A DNA stretch of 64,000 nucleotides from Proteiniphilum sp. X52 (GCF_003712195.1 NZ_RDSD01000012.1:62001-126000), one strand, 5' to 3'. Positions 8,740-18,160 are shown, counted from the first letter of the stretch. Made by a program: numbers and translations. Notes: generated by a model from the letters alone, not told the origin.

Positions 8740-11700
8740 ATGAAACAAAGAATGTTAAGTCTAATGAGGGGGTGGTTATTCGCATCTGTGTGGATGATAT
8801 CCCTGGGAATGTTTGCGCAAACACGTGTTCAGGGTACGGTTACGGATGTGGGCGGCACGCCGATGATCGGGGTGAATGTCGTCGAAAAGGGAACCCTGAA
8901 CGGCACGGTTACCGATTCCGAAGGGAATTTCACATTGAATGTGGCCTCTCAAAATTCGGAATTGGTCTTTACCTATGTGGGTTATATCACTGAAGAGGTG
9001 CTTGTGGGGAGTAAACGCTCCATTACCGTAGTGATGGTAGAGGATATGGAGAGTCTTCAGGAAATTGTGGTGGTCGGTTATGGAACCCAGGCCAAGAGAG
9101 ATATCACCGGTTCGGTGGCGGTGGTGAATACGAAAGAACTTCTCGCTTCCTCCGGCGCTTCGGCTACGCAACAGTTGCAGGGCAAAACGCCAGGGGTATA
9201 TATCGGACAGACCGGTTCTCCCGGTTCGGCTACCATGGTGCGTATCCGCGGAGTCAATACAATCAACGACAACGGGCCGCTGTATGTGATCGACGGTGTT
9301 TCCACCCGTAATCAGAACTTAAGCAGTCTCAACCCGAATGATATAGAGAGCATGCAGGTGTTGAAAGATGCTTCTTCGGCAGCTATTTACGGTGCGCAGG
9401 CCGCGAACGGTGTGATCCTGATCACCACCAAAAGAGGAACCGGATCGGGGCAGCCGAAACTTTCCTACGACGCCTATTACGGTATGCAAAAAACCGGGAG
9501 AAGGTATGACCTGCTCAATTCCGCGGATCGGCTGGCCATAGAGTGGGAATCGCAGTCGAACGCATTGATGCTTCGTGACGTGACCGGCCAAACACCTTCT
9601 CATCCTCAGTTTGGTACGGGAGCATCACCTGAAATACCCCAATGGCTGGTTGTAGGTGGAGCGAGTAAAACACAGGATATTAACGATTACTCTTTCCCTG
9701 ACCTGCAAATGGTGCCTTATTCGGATACCGACTGGTGGGACGCAATAGACCGCGTGGCACCGATCCAAAATCACCAGTTGACGTTATCGGGAGGAGGAGC
9801 AAAGGGAAGGTACCTGATGGGTTTAAACTACTTCGACCAACAGGGAACCGTGATCCATACCTTTTATACCCGTTATCAGACTCGCCTGAATACTTCGTTT
9901 GATATCCGTCCGTGGCTGCGTATGGGCGAAAACCTGCAATATACGTGGACAAAAGACCTGGGGCTGAACGTAACGGCAACCGAGTCCACGCACTACTCAT
10001 GGACTTACCGTGCTTCCCCATGGGTTCCCGTAAAAGACACTTTTGGCAATTGGGGCGGATCGAAAATCACTGGCACCGGAAACTGGCAGAATCCCGTGGC
10101 CATGCGGGAGCGTGAAAGAGGAAACTACTGGAGTAACTCGCGTATCTTCGGGAACGTATGGGCTGAAGCGGATCTGATGAAAGGGTTGATGTTCCGTACC
10201 AGTTTCGGGCTGGATTATACCAATGCCTATAGCTATTATATGAGTAAGAAGAATCCGGAATTCTCTGAAAGTCCGGGCACAAACCATTTTCAGGAAGCGG
10301 CTTCTTTCAATTTCCGCTGGGTATGGACCAATACGCTCACTTACAATAAAGTGTTCGAAGATATTCATTCGCTGAACGTGACATTGGGGACCGAAGCAAT
10401 TCGCGACGGGTTAGGCAGAGGCATGGAAGCCAGGCGTTATCATTATTTGCTGGAAGACAATCACAATACCTGGGTACTCCCGATGGGAGCCAATGACAAC
10501 CTGCGTACAAATAACTCATGGTACAACGGCGAATTTGCATTGTTCGGTGTTTTCGGCAGGGCTGATTATGCCTTTGCCGATAAATACCTGTTCACCGGTA
10601 TCGTCCGTCGCGACGGGGTATCACGATTTGCGAAAAAAAACCGCTACGGAACATTTCCTTCCATGTCCGTAGGATGGCGCATGTCGGAAGAAAATTTTAT
10701 GGACAACACAAGGGAATGGCTGGACGACCTGAAACTGCGCGTGGGTTATGGCCATACCGGAAATGCTGAAATTCCCCGCGCGACCAATTTTGCCATGCTT
10801 TTCGGGACATCGCCTGACGTGACCAATTACGACTTGGGCGGTTCCAATACCGGTTCGGATCTGGGATACAGGCTGGCCACCTACGGGAACGAAGATACCC
10901 GGTGGGAAGCGATCAAGATGACGAATGTGGGAATAGATGCCACCTTCGGCCAAGGACGTTTTTCTACGACCCTCGAATTCTATAATAAGGTCACTTCGGA
11001 TATGTTGATCGAGGCAGGTTATTCCGCTTTGGCCAATACCGAGATTGGTCGCCCCTACATTAACTACGGCAGCATGCGTAACAGGGGATTCGATTTTATG
11101 TTCAATTACAGGGATAAGGCTGGTGATTGGGCATGGGATATCGGACTGAATGCCTCTACCTATAAAAATAAAGTATTGAAACTCTCTGACGCCGATGATT
11201 ATGCGCTTTGGGGAAAGGGGGATCGTTTCGATATCGGGGAAACCCGAACCATCAAGGGAAGAGCTGTGTCGGAATTCTACGGATTCAATATTATCGGATT
11301 TTATGAGGACGAGAATGACGTGCTCAATTCACCCATACCTTATAAAGCCACGGAAAAGCCCACCGCGCAAGATGCCAAGCGGTATATCGGCAAATATAAA
11401 TTTGAAGATGTGAGCGGCCCCGACGGGGTGCCCGACGGGAGAATAACCATGGACGACCGCAAGGTCATCGGCAGCCCGCATCCCGATCTTATTTTAGGCC
11501 TGAATGCTGCCTTAACCTATAAAAACTGGGATTTCAGCATGTTCTGGTATTCCACGATAGGCAATGACCTTTTGAATAACACCAAATATTTCACCGATTT
11601 TCCACTATTTGCAGGAAACCGTTCCACGCGGATGCGCGACCTGTCATGGAAAATGAACGGAGACAATTCCAAAGCCGAATTGCCGATCCTGGATTCACAG

Positions 11701-12006
11701 GACGACTGGACCGGAACCGTGCTCAATTCGTATTATATAGAAGACGGGTCGTTTGTGAAACTGAAAAACCTCGTAGTGGGATATACATTCCCCAAAACAA
11801 TACTGGACAAAGTGACCATATCGAATCTGAGGTTGTATATACAGGCGGAGAACCTGCTGACTCTCACTAAATATACCGGTCTCGATCCGGAGATTACCAA
11901 CAGGGATGCCGGAGAAAGAAACCGTGCCGACCTCAGGAGAGGAATCGACGGCGGCGGATGGCCAACGACGATGCGGTTTCTCTTTGGCGTTAATTTTGAA
12001 TTCTAA
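8740..12006 (+). CDS. SusC/RagA-family TonB-linked outer membrane transporter
   Basis: A 1088-residue protein: signal peptide (cleavage after GMFAQ), a carboxypeptidase-regulatory-like beta-sandwich domain (about 28-105), the TonB-box region EIVVVGYGTQAKRDITGSV (about 109-127), a plug domain with the SusC signature LQGKTPGVYI and IRG-x-N motifs (about 140-235), then a TonB-dependent beta-barrel ending in Phe (FGVNFEF). It forms the outer-membrane pore that imports a substrate bound by the SusD lipoprotein encoded 20 bp downstream, using energy from TonB-ExbBD. No STN signalling domain precedes the CPD domain, so direct anti-sigma control is unlikely. No glycoside hydrolase or peptidase lies in the locus to hint at the substrate. 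Confidence 0.96.
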   Translation: MKQRMLSLMRGWLFASVWMISLGMFAQTRVQGTVTDVGGTPMIGVNVVEKGTLNGTVTDSEGNFTLNVASQNSELVFTYVGYITEEVLVGSKRSITVVMVEDMESLQEIVVVGYGTQAKRDITGSVAVVNTKELLASSGASATQQLQGKTPGVYIGQTGSPGSATMVRIRGVNTINDNGPLYVIDGVSTRNQNLSSLNPNDIESMQVLKDASSAAIYGAQAANGVILITTKRGTGSGQPKLSYDAYYGMQKTGRRYDLLNSADRLAIEWESQSNALMLRDVTGQTPSHPQFGTGASPEIPQWLVVGGASKTQDINDYSFPDLQMVPYSDTDWWDAIDRVAPIQNHQLTLSGGGAKGRYLMGLNYFDQQGTVIHTFYTRYQTRLNTSFDIRPWLRMGENLQYTWTKDLGLNVTATESTHYSWTYRASPWVPVKDTFGNWGGSKITGTGNWQNPVAMRERERGNYWSNSRIFGNVWAEADLMKGLMFRTSFGLDYTNAYSYYMSKKNPEFSESPGTNHFQEAASFNFRWVWTNTLTYNKVFEDIHSLNVTLGTEAIRDGLGRGMEARRYHYLLEDNHNTWVLPMGANDNLRTNNSWYNGEFALFGVFGRADYAFADKYLFTGIVRRDGVSRFAKKNRYGTFPSMSVGWRMSEENFMDNTREWLDDLKLRVGYGHTGNAEIPRATNFAMLFGTSPDVTNYDLGGSNTGSDLGYRLATYGNEDTRWEAIKMTNVGIDATFGQGRFSTTLEFYNKVTSDMLIEAGYSALANTEIGRPYINYGSMRNRGFDFMFNYRDKAGDWAWDIGLNASTYKNKVLKLSDADDYALWGKGDRFDIGETRTIKGRAVSEFYGFNIIGFYEDENDVLNSPIPYKATEKPTAQDAKRYIGKYKFEDVSGPDGVPDGRITMDDRKVIGSPHPDLILGLNAALTYKNWDFSMFWYSTIGNDLLNNTKYFTDFPLFAGNRSTRMRDLSWKMNGDNSKAELPILDSQDDWTGTVLNSYYIEDGSFVKLKNLVVGYTFPKTILDKVTISNLRLYIQAENLLTLTKYTGLDPEITNRDAGERNRADLRRGIDGGGWPTTMRFLFGVNFEF

Positions 12007-12026
12007 ATCGTATTAAAAAAGAAACT

Positions 12027-13787
12027 ATGAAACAGAATAATCTATTTTACATATTGATCGTTTCGATCACTATATTGTTGATTTCCTGCGGGGAAGATTT
12101 CCTCTACAAAGCACCTCAGGGCAGTATTGACCAGGATGCACTCAAGAGCCAAACAGGAATTGACCTGTTGACTGTAACCGCTTATGCCAATTTGACCGAG
12201 AACGGATGGGGTGCTTCACCTTTCAACTGGACTTTTGGCGGAATGTATGGCGGCGATGCCAACAAGGGATCCGACACCAATGACCAATCGGTGCTCAATG
12301 AGATGGAAAAATATGATGTGGCTTCTACCAACGGATATCTTGGTGATAAGTGGAATTGGATCTATAAAGGAGTCAAACGGGTGAATATCGCGCTGCAAAC
12401 AATGGCGATGGTGGAGGATCTGCCGGAAGCGTTCCAGTCAAAGAGAAACGGAGAACTGCATTTCCTGCGGGCATTGTTTTATTTTGAAGGAATCAAGGTT
12501 TTTGGGCCATATATCCCCTGGATAGACGAAACCATTACCGACAATGACCCTAAAGTACACAACGATATCGATATTTACCCAAAAGTATTGGAAGATATTG
12601 ACATCGCCATCCGTGACCTGCCCAATACACAAGATGCTTCGGGTCGGGCTAATATATGGGCGGCAAAAGCATTGAAAACCAAGATATTGATGCAGAAAGG
12701 CGATCTGGCCGCTGCCAAGCCGATCCTGAAAGATATTATTGATAACGGACAAACTTCCAACGGCGCAAAATACGCTTTGGAGGATGACATGAATGCCAAC
12801 TTCGACAGCTATCGCGATAACGGAAAGGAATCGATATTTGCCGTACAGTTTTCAGCAGAATCCGGCAATGCTAACAGTGGTATGTCACTATGTTATCCTT
12901 ACGGGGGAGCAACTGAACCGGGCGGCTGCTGCGGTTTTTATCAGCCTTCTTATGAATTGGCCAACTCGTTTAAAGTCGGAGAGGACGGTTTGCCATTATT
13001 GGACAATTCTTACAGGAATGCTCCTTTTGTCGATATGAAATATGTTCCGGCAGAAGGGGAGCAAAATGCACCTCTTTCAAAGAATAACAATGATGTGGCG
13101 GTAGATCCCCGGATTGATTTTGCCATCGGACGTTATGGTATACCCTATAAAGACTGGGGTTTACCTAAAAACAGCTGGGTACGGGATGTGAACAACGGGG
13201 GATATTATGTGCCCAAAAAACATGTATATACCAAGAGAGAATTAGATGCCGGGTTGGCCAATGGTGGCTTCCACGATGGATGGGCGCCGGGGTCGGCTAT
13301 GAATTTGCAATACCTGAGCCTGCGGGACATAATATTGCTTTATGCCGAGTGTCTGGCCAATGATGACGACCTCTCGGGAGCTATGGAATTGGTAAATCAG
13401 ATACGTGCCCGTGCCGCGTTGGATGTGAATATCATCAAAAATAACGGTAAACCTGCGGCAAATTATAAAATAGCCAACTATCCTCCCTCTCACGCGGCGT
13501 TCAGTGATAAAGAAACCTGTATAAAGGCGGTTCGTATGGAGCGAAAGCTGGAACTGGCCATGGAAGGGCAACGTTGGTTCGATCTCGTCCGTTGGGGCGG
13601 GGAAGAGATGGCAAAAGCAATCTCCGATTATGTGGAATTTGAGAAAGCACATATTAATAAATTCGCTTTCTCCAATAAATTGCCTGCGAGCAAAACCATG
13701 TTCCCTCTTCCCCAGGAGCAGGTGCAGACCATGGGTAACGATGAAAACGGTAAACCCTATCTGTTGCAGCCTGAACCCTGGAGATAA
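12027..13787 (+). CDS. SusD/RagB-family nutrient-binding lipoprotein
   Basis: A 586-residue lipoprotein with a lipobox ILLISCG (Cys about 21) followed by an Asp/Glu-rich EDF sequence typical of surface-exported Bacteroidetes lipoproteins. The SusD fold is recognisable from FLRALFYFEGIKVFG (TPR region), a central insertion, and the strongly conserved C-terminal ERKLELAMEGQRWFDLVRWG. SusD lids the SusC barrel and captures ligand. It is co-transcribed with susC and followed by a clear terminator. A local Gly/Cys-rich patch (PGGCCGFYQ, about residues 297-305) is unusual and could sit near the ligand site. Confidence 0.95.
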   Translation: MKQNNLFYILIVSITILLISCGEDFLYKAPQGSIDQDALKSQTGIDLLTVTAYANLTENGWGASPFNWTFGGMYGGDANKGSDTNDQSVLNEMEKYDVASTNGYLGDKWNWIYKGVKRVNIALQTMAMVEDLPEAFQSKRNGELHFLRALFYFEGIKVFGPYIPWIDETITDNDPKVHNDIDIYPKVLEDIDIAIRDLPNTQDASGRANIWAAKALKTKILMQKGDLAAAKPILKDIIDNGQTSNGAKYALEDDMNANFDSYRDNGKESIFAVQFSAESGNANSGMSLCYPYGGATEPGGCCGFYQPSYELANSFKVGEDGLPLLDNSYRNAPFVDMKYVPAEGEQNAPLSKNNNDVAVDPRIDFAIGRYGIPYKDWGLPKNSWVRDVNNGGYYVPKKHVYTKRELDAGLANGGFHDGWAPGSAMNLQYLSLRDIILLYAECLANDDDLSGAMELVNQIRARAALDVNIIKNNGKPAANYKIANYPPSHAAFSDKETCIKAVRMERKLELAMEGQRWFDLVRWGGEEMAKAISDYVEFEKAHINKFAFSNKLPASKTMFPLPQEQVQTMGNDENGKPYLLQPEPWR

Positions 13788-13801
13788 ATCAGTGTGATTA
13801 T

Positions 13802-13843
13802 AAAAGAGGGTATGTCCATGGTGTGGGATTGTACCCTCTTTTT
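13802..13843 (+). terminator. Rho-independent terminator after susD
   Basis: An 11-bp perfect stem, AAAAGAGGGTA paired with TACCCTCTTTT, closes a 19-nt loop and ends in a T-run. It starts 15 bp past the susD stop codon and closes the susCD transcript. The A-run on its left side means it could also stop transcription from the other strand. Confidence 0.88.
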
Positions 13844-14041
13844 AATCGTTATTCCGTATGATTGTAGTAAAACAATGATTAATTGATTTTAAGGATCCGA
13901 TCAAAATGAGTTGAAACTATCTGTTTGGATACCCAATGGGAAATTAGCCTATTAACGAAAAAGAACAACGAAAAGCAATTTGTGTCTGGTACTTGGTGTT
14001 TTGGCCTTCATTTCAAGGCCACCTATAATATAAAAGAAACG

Positions 14042-14536
14042 ATGATGTCAAAAATATTCAACCTGTGTTTGCCTGTTTTATTTCTATCCTGCCTTATTAG
14101 CGGTTGTGATCGTTCTTCCGGCCTGAAAGATTTCACCTATAGGTATAGCATGGAGAGTGTCAATAATTTCAAGGTCGAATTCCAGTTGAATCCGGATTCC
14201 ACCTATCAGATCACTCGGCATAACTATTTTTTCGATAAGTTTGAAGGGAAGGCAAGACCTCTGATTAAAGAAGGAATATTGACACAAGAAGAATTTGACA
14301 TATTCGCCGGGTTGATAGCCAGAAGTAAGCTGGGAAAGATGAAAGACGCGTATGGTTTCGACCGGAAAGGTGATGTCGACAACAGTATCGTTTATATGGT
14401 CGAATTAAAACAAGATGAAAAAAGCAAGTTCGTTTCGGTCAATAGTGGCACTGATGAACATCTGCCGGATGGTTTCAATCATTTGATTGCGTTTACCGGA
14501 GAGTTCATCAGTGATAAAATGGAGGTGTTGGAGTAG
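14042..14536 (+). CDS. Small lipoprotein of unknown function
   Basis: The frame is open further upstream, but the start at 14042 (or the second Met at 14045) gives a proper lipoprotein signal: MSKIF, a hydrophobic core and lipobox LISGC, leaving a mature part of about 140 residues. The mature part is polar, with no motif I recognise; it ends EVLE. It lies after the susD terminator and therefore has its own or read-through expression. Its stop is 3 bp from the end of the convergent lyase gene. I do not recognise the family. Confidence 0.72.
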   Translation: MMSKIFNLCLPVLFLSCLISGCDRSSGLKDFTYRYSMESVNNFKVEFQLNPDSTYQITRHNYFFDKFEGKARPLIKEGILTQEEFDIFAGLIARSKLGKMKDAYGFDRKGDVDNSIVYMVELKQDEKSKFVSVNSGTDEHLPDGFNHLIAFTGEFISDKMEVLE

Positions 14537-14539
14537 CAT

Positions 14540-15988
14540 TTAGAGGCTTTCTCCGAAATCTTCCTTGAATTTGGCGATCAGTTTCTGAGGCCAGTCATTT
14601 ACCGGTTCCAGTCCTCCCATAAAGAAACGGAGTACGGGTGGCTCGTATACGAAACGGAGGCCGCCGATTAATGCCCGGTTTTCATACAGCCAGGTCATCC
14701 GGTCTTCTACATATTTGATCTGCGATAAGGTGAACACCCGGCGGGGTACTGCCAGCCGCACCAGTTCCATGTCGGCATAGGTTTCGTTGCCATACTCGTC
14801 ACGTTGGTTGGAGATGGAGCCTCTTTCCATCCCCCGGATCCCTGAAATAAGAAAGAGCGCCGCGGCCAATGCTCCCGCGGGATATTCTTTTTGCGGGATA
14901 TGATCGCACACCTTCATCGCATCCACGTGGGCGCCCAACACGCCGGCCGGCTTTACCACCGGCACACCATGTGCGTCCAGCGCATTCACCAAATAAGCGA
15001 TAAAATCGGGACTCTGGCTGATCATCGTTTCGTCGAGTGTTTCATATAGGCCTACTGCCATTGCTTCAATTTCACGTACAGAGATACCTCCATAGGTGAG
15101 AAATCCTTCGAAGAGAGGGACAAGTGCTTCCATCTCCCGGTAAATGTCGCTATTATCCGTGCAGATACCGCCTCCGCGGGAAGAGCTGAGTTTCCGCGCT
15201 GAAAAGTAGACAATATCCGCCAGGCCGGTCATGACCTTCATCACTTCCCCCATTGAGCTTCCTTTAAATTCTTCCTCCCGCTGTATCACTAAGTAGGCGT
15301 TCTCGCCCAGTAAACTGGCATCGAGCACAAGCCGGATATTGTATTTATCGGCAATAGCCCTTACATCTCTCAGATTCTGTACGGAAAATGGTTGCCCCCC
15401 GATAAGATTTGTAGAAGCTTCCATGCGGATGAACGGGATGTTCTTGGCGCCATGGACTTTAATCACTTCTTCCAGTTTTTCAATATTCATGTTTCCCTTG
15501 AAAGGGTGGGAAGAGTCGATCACATACGCTTCGTCGTACAGTAGTTCGGCGATCTTGCCCCCATACTGGGTGATGTGCGCCATGGCAGTGGTAAAGTGGT
15601 AGTTCATCGGAACCAGATTGCCCTTTCGCACATAGGCGTTCGACAAGATGTTCTCTGCGGCGCGACCCTGGTGTACCGGAAGATAATACTTCTTACCCAG
15701 CACATCTTCCACCGCTTTCTGCAGGCGGAAGAAACTTTGCGATCCGGCATAGGCGTCATCGGCCTGCATCATGGCGGCCATTTGATTGTCACTCATCGCA
15801 TTGGTGCCGCTGTCGGTAAGCATGTCGAGGAATACATCCTTGGTATTGAGCCGGAAAGTGTTGAATCCGCCTTCCCGAAGCGCTTCCAGTCTTCTCTCGA
15901 TTGGTACTAAATGCAACTTCTGCACTACACGTACCTTGTGCAACTCCAACGGAATATTCTCTCCGTTGTAAAACTTAATTTCATTCAT
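14540..15988 (-). CDS. Tryptophanase / tyrosine phenol-lyase family PLP enzyme
   Basis: A 482-residue fold-type I beta-eliminating lyase. Family motifs are clear: DMLTDSGTNAMSDNQ, GDxAYAGS-like DDAYAGSQSFF, HQGRAAEN, FKGN, GGQPFS, and EPPVLRFF at the C-terminus. The PLP lysine is probably Lys266 in YFSARKLSSSRGGG. Enzymes of this family split tryptophan or tyrosine (or cysteine) into the side chain, pyruvate and ammonia. Two positions differ from the E. coli-type enzyme: the DSARFAENAY loop that supplies an Arg near the cofactor reads DASLLGENAY (223-232), and the S-A-K-K motif reads S-A-R-K. The exact substrate is therefore open; tnaA would be the usual label. Its promoter is at 16087-16118. 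Confidence 0.85.
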   Translation of the reverse strand: MNEIKFYNGENIPLELHKVRVVQKLHLVPIERRLEALREGGFNTFRLNTKDVFLDMLTDSGTNAMSDNQMAAMMQADDAYAGSQSFFRLQKAVEDVLGKKYYLPVHQGRAAENILSNAYVRKGNLVPMNYHFTTAMAHITQYGGKIAELLYDEAYVIDSSHPFKGNMNIEKLEEVIKVHGAKNIPFIRMEASTNLIGGQPFSVQNLRDVRAIADKYNIRLVLDASLLGENAYLVIQREEEFKGSSMGEVMKVMTGLADIVYFSARKLSSSRGGGICTDNSDIYREMEALVPLFEGFLTYGGISVREIEAMAVGLYETLDETMISQSPDFIAYLVNALDAHGVPVVKPAGVLGAHVDAMKVCDHIPQKEYPAGALAAALFLISGIRGMERGSISNQRDEYGNETYADMELVRLAVPRRVFTLSQIKYVEDRMTWLYENRALIGGLRFVYEPPVLRFFMGGLEPVNDWPQKLIAKFKEDFGESL

Positions 15989-16086
15989 GGGGCTTGTGTG
16001 TCTGTCTTATAGTTACTAATTATTTGATAATTCTTGAATATTGTTGTTAATATCAGGTTTTTCCTGATAAATTTAAATTAAAACTG

Positions 16087-16118
16087 CAAATATAATGAAA
16101 GCCGAGAGAAAAGCCAAA
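16087..16118 (-). promoter_or_regulatory. Promoter of the beta-eliminating lyase gene
   Basis: On the minus strand: TTTG (16118-16115), a 20-bp spacer, TATATTTG (16094-16087), a perfect match to the Bacteroidetes consensus. The leader to the start codon would be about 93 nt. The surrounding sequence (from 16085) matches the repeat unit found at 45857-46036. Confidence 0.7.
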
Positions 16119-16119
16119 A

Positions 16120-16153
16120 TTGTGGGCCTTTTCCGAAATATCCCCTATCTTTG
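16120..16153 (+). promoter_or_regulatory. Promoter of the YgjP-like gene, back to back with the lyase promoter
   Basis: TTG at 16120-16122, a 23-bp spacer and TATCTTTG at 16146-16153. Only 4 bp separate the box from the ATG at 16158, so a transcript would begin at or next to the start codon. The -33 element directly abuts the one used by the divergent lyase gene, so the two promoters may compete for polymerase. Confidence 0.6.
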
Positions 16154-16157
16154 CCGA

Positions 16158-16871
16158 ATGTACGCGTACTACGACAACCAGTTAGGAAATATTCTGATTA
16201 AACCCAACGTGAGGGCAAAGAACATCATTGCCCGAAGAAGGGAGGGGGAAATACATCTGACTGTCCCGCATGGCTTTGATTTCAAAAGAGTTCCCGGGGT
16301 GTTGGATGAGATGCGTCCGCGGCTGATCAAAATGGCGGTTGCCACTGAACCGTTGATTACTGAGGAATCCGTCATAAATACTTTTACGTTTCAAGCCCGA
16401 ATATCGAGAACCGATAAAATGAAAAACGTTCAGATGAGATTCAGGGATGGAGAGTTGATGATTTTCATTCCTGATGGATTGGATTTGACGGGCGGACAAC
16501 TGCAGCATACGGTCAAGGAGATCATCAGGCGGCTCCTGCGGCATGAGGCAAAACGTGTTCTGCCACAAAAGGTCGTCTTTTGGGCAAGAAAATTCAATTT
16601 GCCATTTAATCAGGTAAAGATCAACAAAAGCACAACCCGTTGGGGAAGTTGTTCACACCAAAAAAACATCAATCTCTCGTTCTATCTGATGTTGTTACCT
16701 GAAAAACTGATCGACTACGTTGTGCTTCACGAGCTGGCGCATACTGTCGAGATGAATCATGGTGAGAAATTCTGGGATTTGTTGAGCAAATTATGCCAGG
16801 AGGACGCCAGGGCAATCAGCCGTTCGGTTCGGAAATTCAATTCACCGGATTACAATTTGATAAAACCATAA
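16158..16871 (+). CDS. YgjP-like zinc metallopeptidase (DUF45/M48-like)
   Basis: With the start at 16158 the protein has 237 residues. The C-terminal half carries the DUF45 signature: STTRWGSCSHQKNINLS, then DYVVLHELAHTVEMNHGEKFW, in which HELAH (191-195) and the following His-Gly form the zinc site, as in SprT/WssJ-like peptidases. There is no signal peptide or membrane segment, so it is cytoplasmic. An in-frame ATG at 16095 would add 21 residues but lies upstream of the likely promoter, so I prefer 16158. The physiological substrate of YgjP proteins is not known to me. Confidence 0.88.
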   Translation: MYAYYDNQLGNILIKPNVRAKNIIARRREGEIHLTVPHGFDFKRVPGVLDEMRPRLIKMAVATEPLITEESVINTFTFQARISRTDKMKNVQMRFRDGELMIFIPDGLDLTGGQLQHTVKEIIRRLLRHEAKRVLPQKVVFWARKFNLPFNQVKINKSTTRWGSCSHQKNINLSFYLMLLPEKLIDYVVLHELAHTVEMNHGEKFWDLLSKLCQEDARAISRSVRKFNSPDYNLIKP

Positions 16872-16977
16872 CCAGGATAAGTGCGATCCTGTGTTGCTTA
16901 TCACATACCCTCCGGGATAAAGCATGACAAAAATGAAATAATTCCGTGAGGATGAAACCGGTTTAATGAAAAAAGCC

Positions 16978-16985
16978 TATATTTG
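16978..16985 (+). promoter_or_regulatory. Promoter -7 element (TATATTTG) of the ROK kinase gene
   Basis: A perfect TAnnTTTG box 53 bp before the start codon. No TTG lies 17-23 bp upstream, so the -33 element is weak or missing. Confidence 0.55.
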
Positions 16986-17038
16986 TGCGCATAAAATTCT
17001 AATGATCATCATTGACTAACTTTTTAATAAACAAATCT

Positions 17039-18004
17039 ATGGATAAACCCTATGTGATAGGTATTGATGTGGGCGGTACGAACACCGTCGTGGGCATCGT
17101 GGACAAAAGAGGACAGATTTTGAAGAGCGGCAGCATCAAGACAGCTAAACATTCCCAGGTGGAAGATTATCTGGATGAACTTACCAACCTGATCGAAGAT
17201 CTTATCGCGGGAACAACAACCAAGGATCAGATCAAAGGGATTGGTGCCGGTACACCCAACGGTAATTATTTTACCGGAAGCATTGAGTTTGCTCCCAATC
17301 TCCCTTGGAAAGGAGTGATCCCTTTTGCCCAACTGCTGGAAGACCGGGTGGGTATTCCCGTGGCGCTTACCAATGACGCGAATGCGGCGGCTATCGGTGA
17401 AATGACCTACGGTGCGGCCCGAGGGATGAAAGATTTTATTGTGATCACACTCGGGACAGGTGTGGGTAGCGGTATTGTGGTGAACGGACAATTGGTGTAC
17501 GGGCACGATGGTTTTGCCGGTGAACTCGGGCACGTGATCATGCGCCGGCACAATGGCCGTTTATGCGGATGCGGCAGAACCGGTTGCCTGGAAGCCTATG
17601 CTTCGGCCACCGGTGTGGCGCGCACAGCCCGTGAATACCTCGAACTGAAGCCTGATACCCAGACACGCCTTCGTAATATCCCGGCCGAGGACATAACTTC
17701 CAAAGATGTGTTCGATGCGGCTATGGCCGGAGATGAACTGGCGAAAGACATCTTCAAATTTACCGGAGATATGCTGGGTGAGGCATTTGCCGACTTTGTG
17801 GCTTTTTCCAGCCCCGAGGCTATTGTCCTCTTCGGAGGCCTTTCCAAAGCGGGTAACCTCATCATGGATCCTATCCGTGAGAGTATGGAGAGAAACATGT
17901 TACCCATCTTCCGGAATAAAGTCAAACTGATGTTTTCCGACCTGAAAGAGAGCGATGCCGCCGTATTGGGCGCCAGCGCGCTCGGCTGGGAAGTGAGAAA
18001 TTGA
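17039..18004 (+). CDS. ROK-family glucokinase-like sugar kinase
   Basis: Starting at the ATG at 17039 gives 321 residues beginning MDKPYVIGIDVGGTNTVVGIV, the phosphate-binding loop of ROK kinases; an upstream in-frame start would only add nine unconserved residues. Other motifs: ITLGTGVGSGIVVNG (second phosphate loop), GELGHVI with the catalytic Glu/His pair, and the zinc-binding CGCGRTGCLEAYAS. The most likely reaction is ATP-dependent phosphorylation of glucose or a related sugar. There is no DNA-binding HTH, so it is an enzyme and not a ROK repressor. It stands alone, with its own promoter and two hairpins downstream. Confidence 0.9.
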   Translation: MDKPYVIGIDVGGTNTVVGIVDKRGQILKSGSIKTAKHSQVEDYLDELTNLIEDLIAGTTTKDQIKGIGAGTPNGNYFTGSIEFAPNLPWKGVIPFAQLLEDRVGIPVALTNDANAAAIGEMTYGAARGMKDFIVITLGTGVGSGIVVNGQLVYGHDGFAGELGHVIMRRHNGRLCGCGRTGCLEAYASATGVARTAREYLELKPDTQTRLRNIPAEDITSKDVFDAAMAGDELAKDIFKFTGDMLGEAFADFVAFSSPEAIVLFGGLSKAGNLIMDPIRESMERNMLPIFRNKVKLMFSDLKESDAAVLGASALGWEVRN

Positions 18005-18042
18005 CCCGGTACCGGAAGGAAGAGCCATTTTTTTTGGTATAG

Positions 18043-18085
18043 AAGGGGGGAACTGCGAATAAGGCAGCGCCCCTTTTCAGTTTTT
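18043..18085 (+). terminator. Possible first terminator after the ROK kinase gene
   Basis: AAGGGG pairs with CCCCTT and an inner CTGC pairs with GCAG across a short internal loop; a TTTTCAGTTTTT tail follows. It is imperfect, so less sure than the next hairpin. Confidence 0.5.
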
Positions 18086-18105
18086 ACCCCTGTATGTAGG
18101 GTCCG

Positions 18106-18133
18106 GCCGGCAAGCGATTGCCGGCTGTTTTTT
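18106..18133 (+). terminator. Rho-independent terminator, GNRA loop
   Basis: GCCGGCAA and TTGCCGGC form a perfect 8-bp stem closed by the stable tetraloop GCGA and followed by TGTTTTTT. It lies about 100 bp after the kinase stop and separates it from the purH promoter. Confidence 0.85.
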
Positions 18134-18160
18134 CAAATTTATGCAAAACTAACAAGTCGA

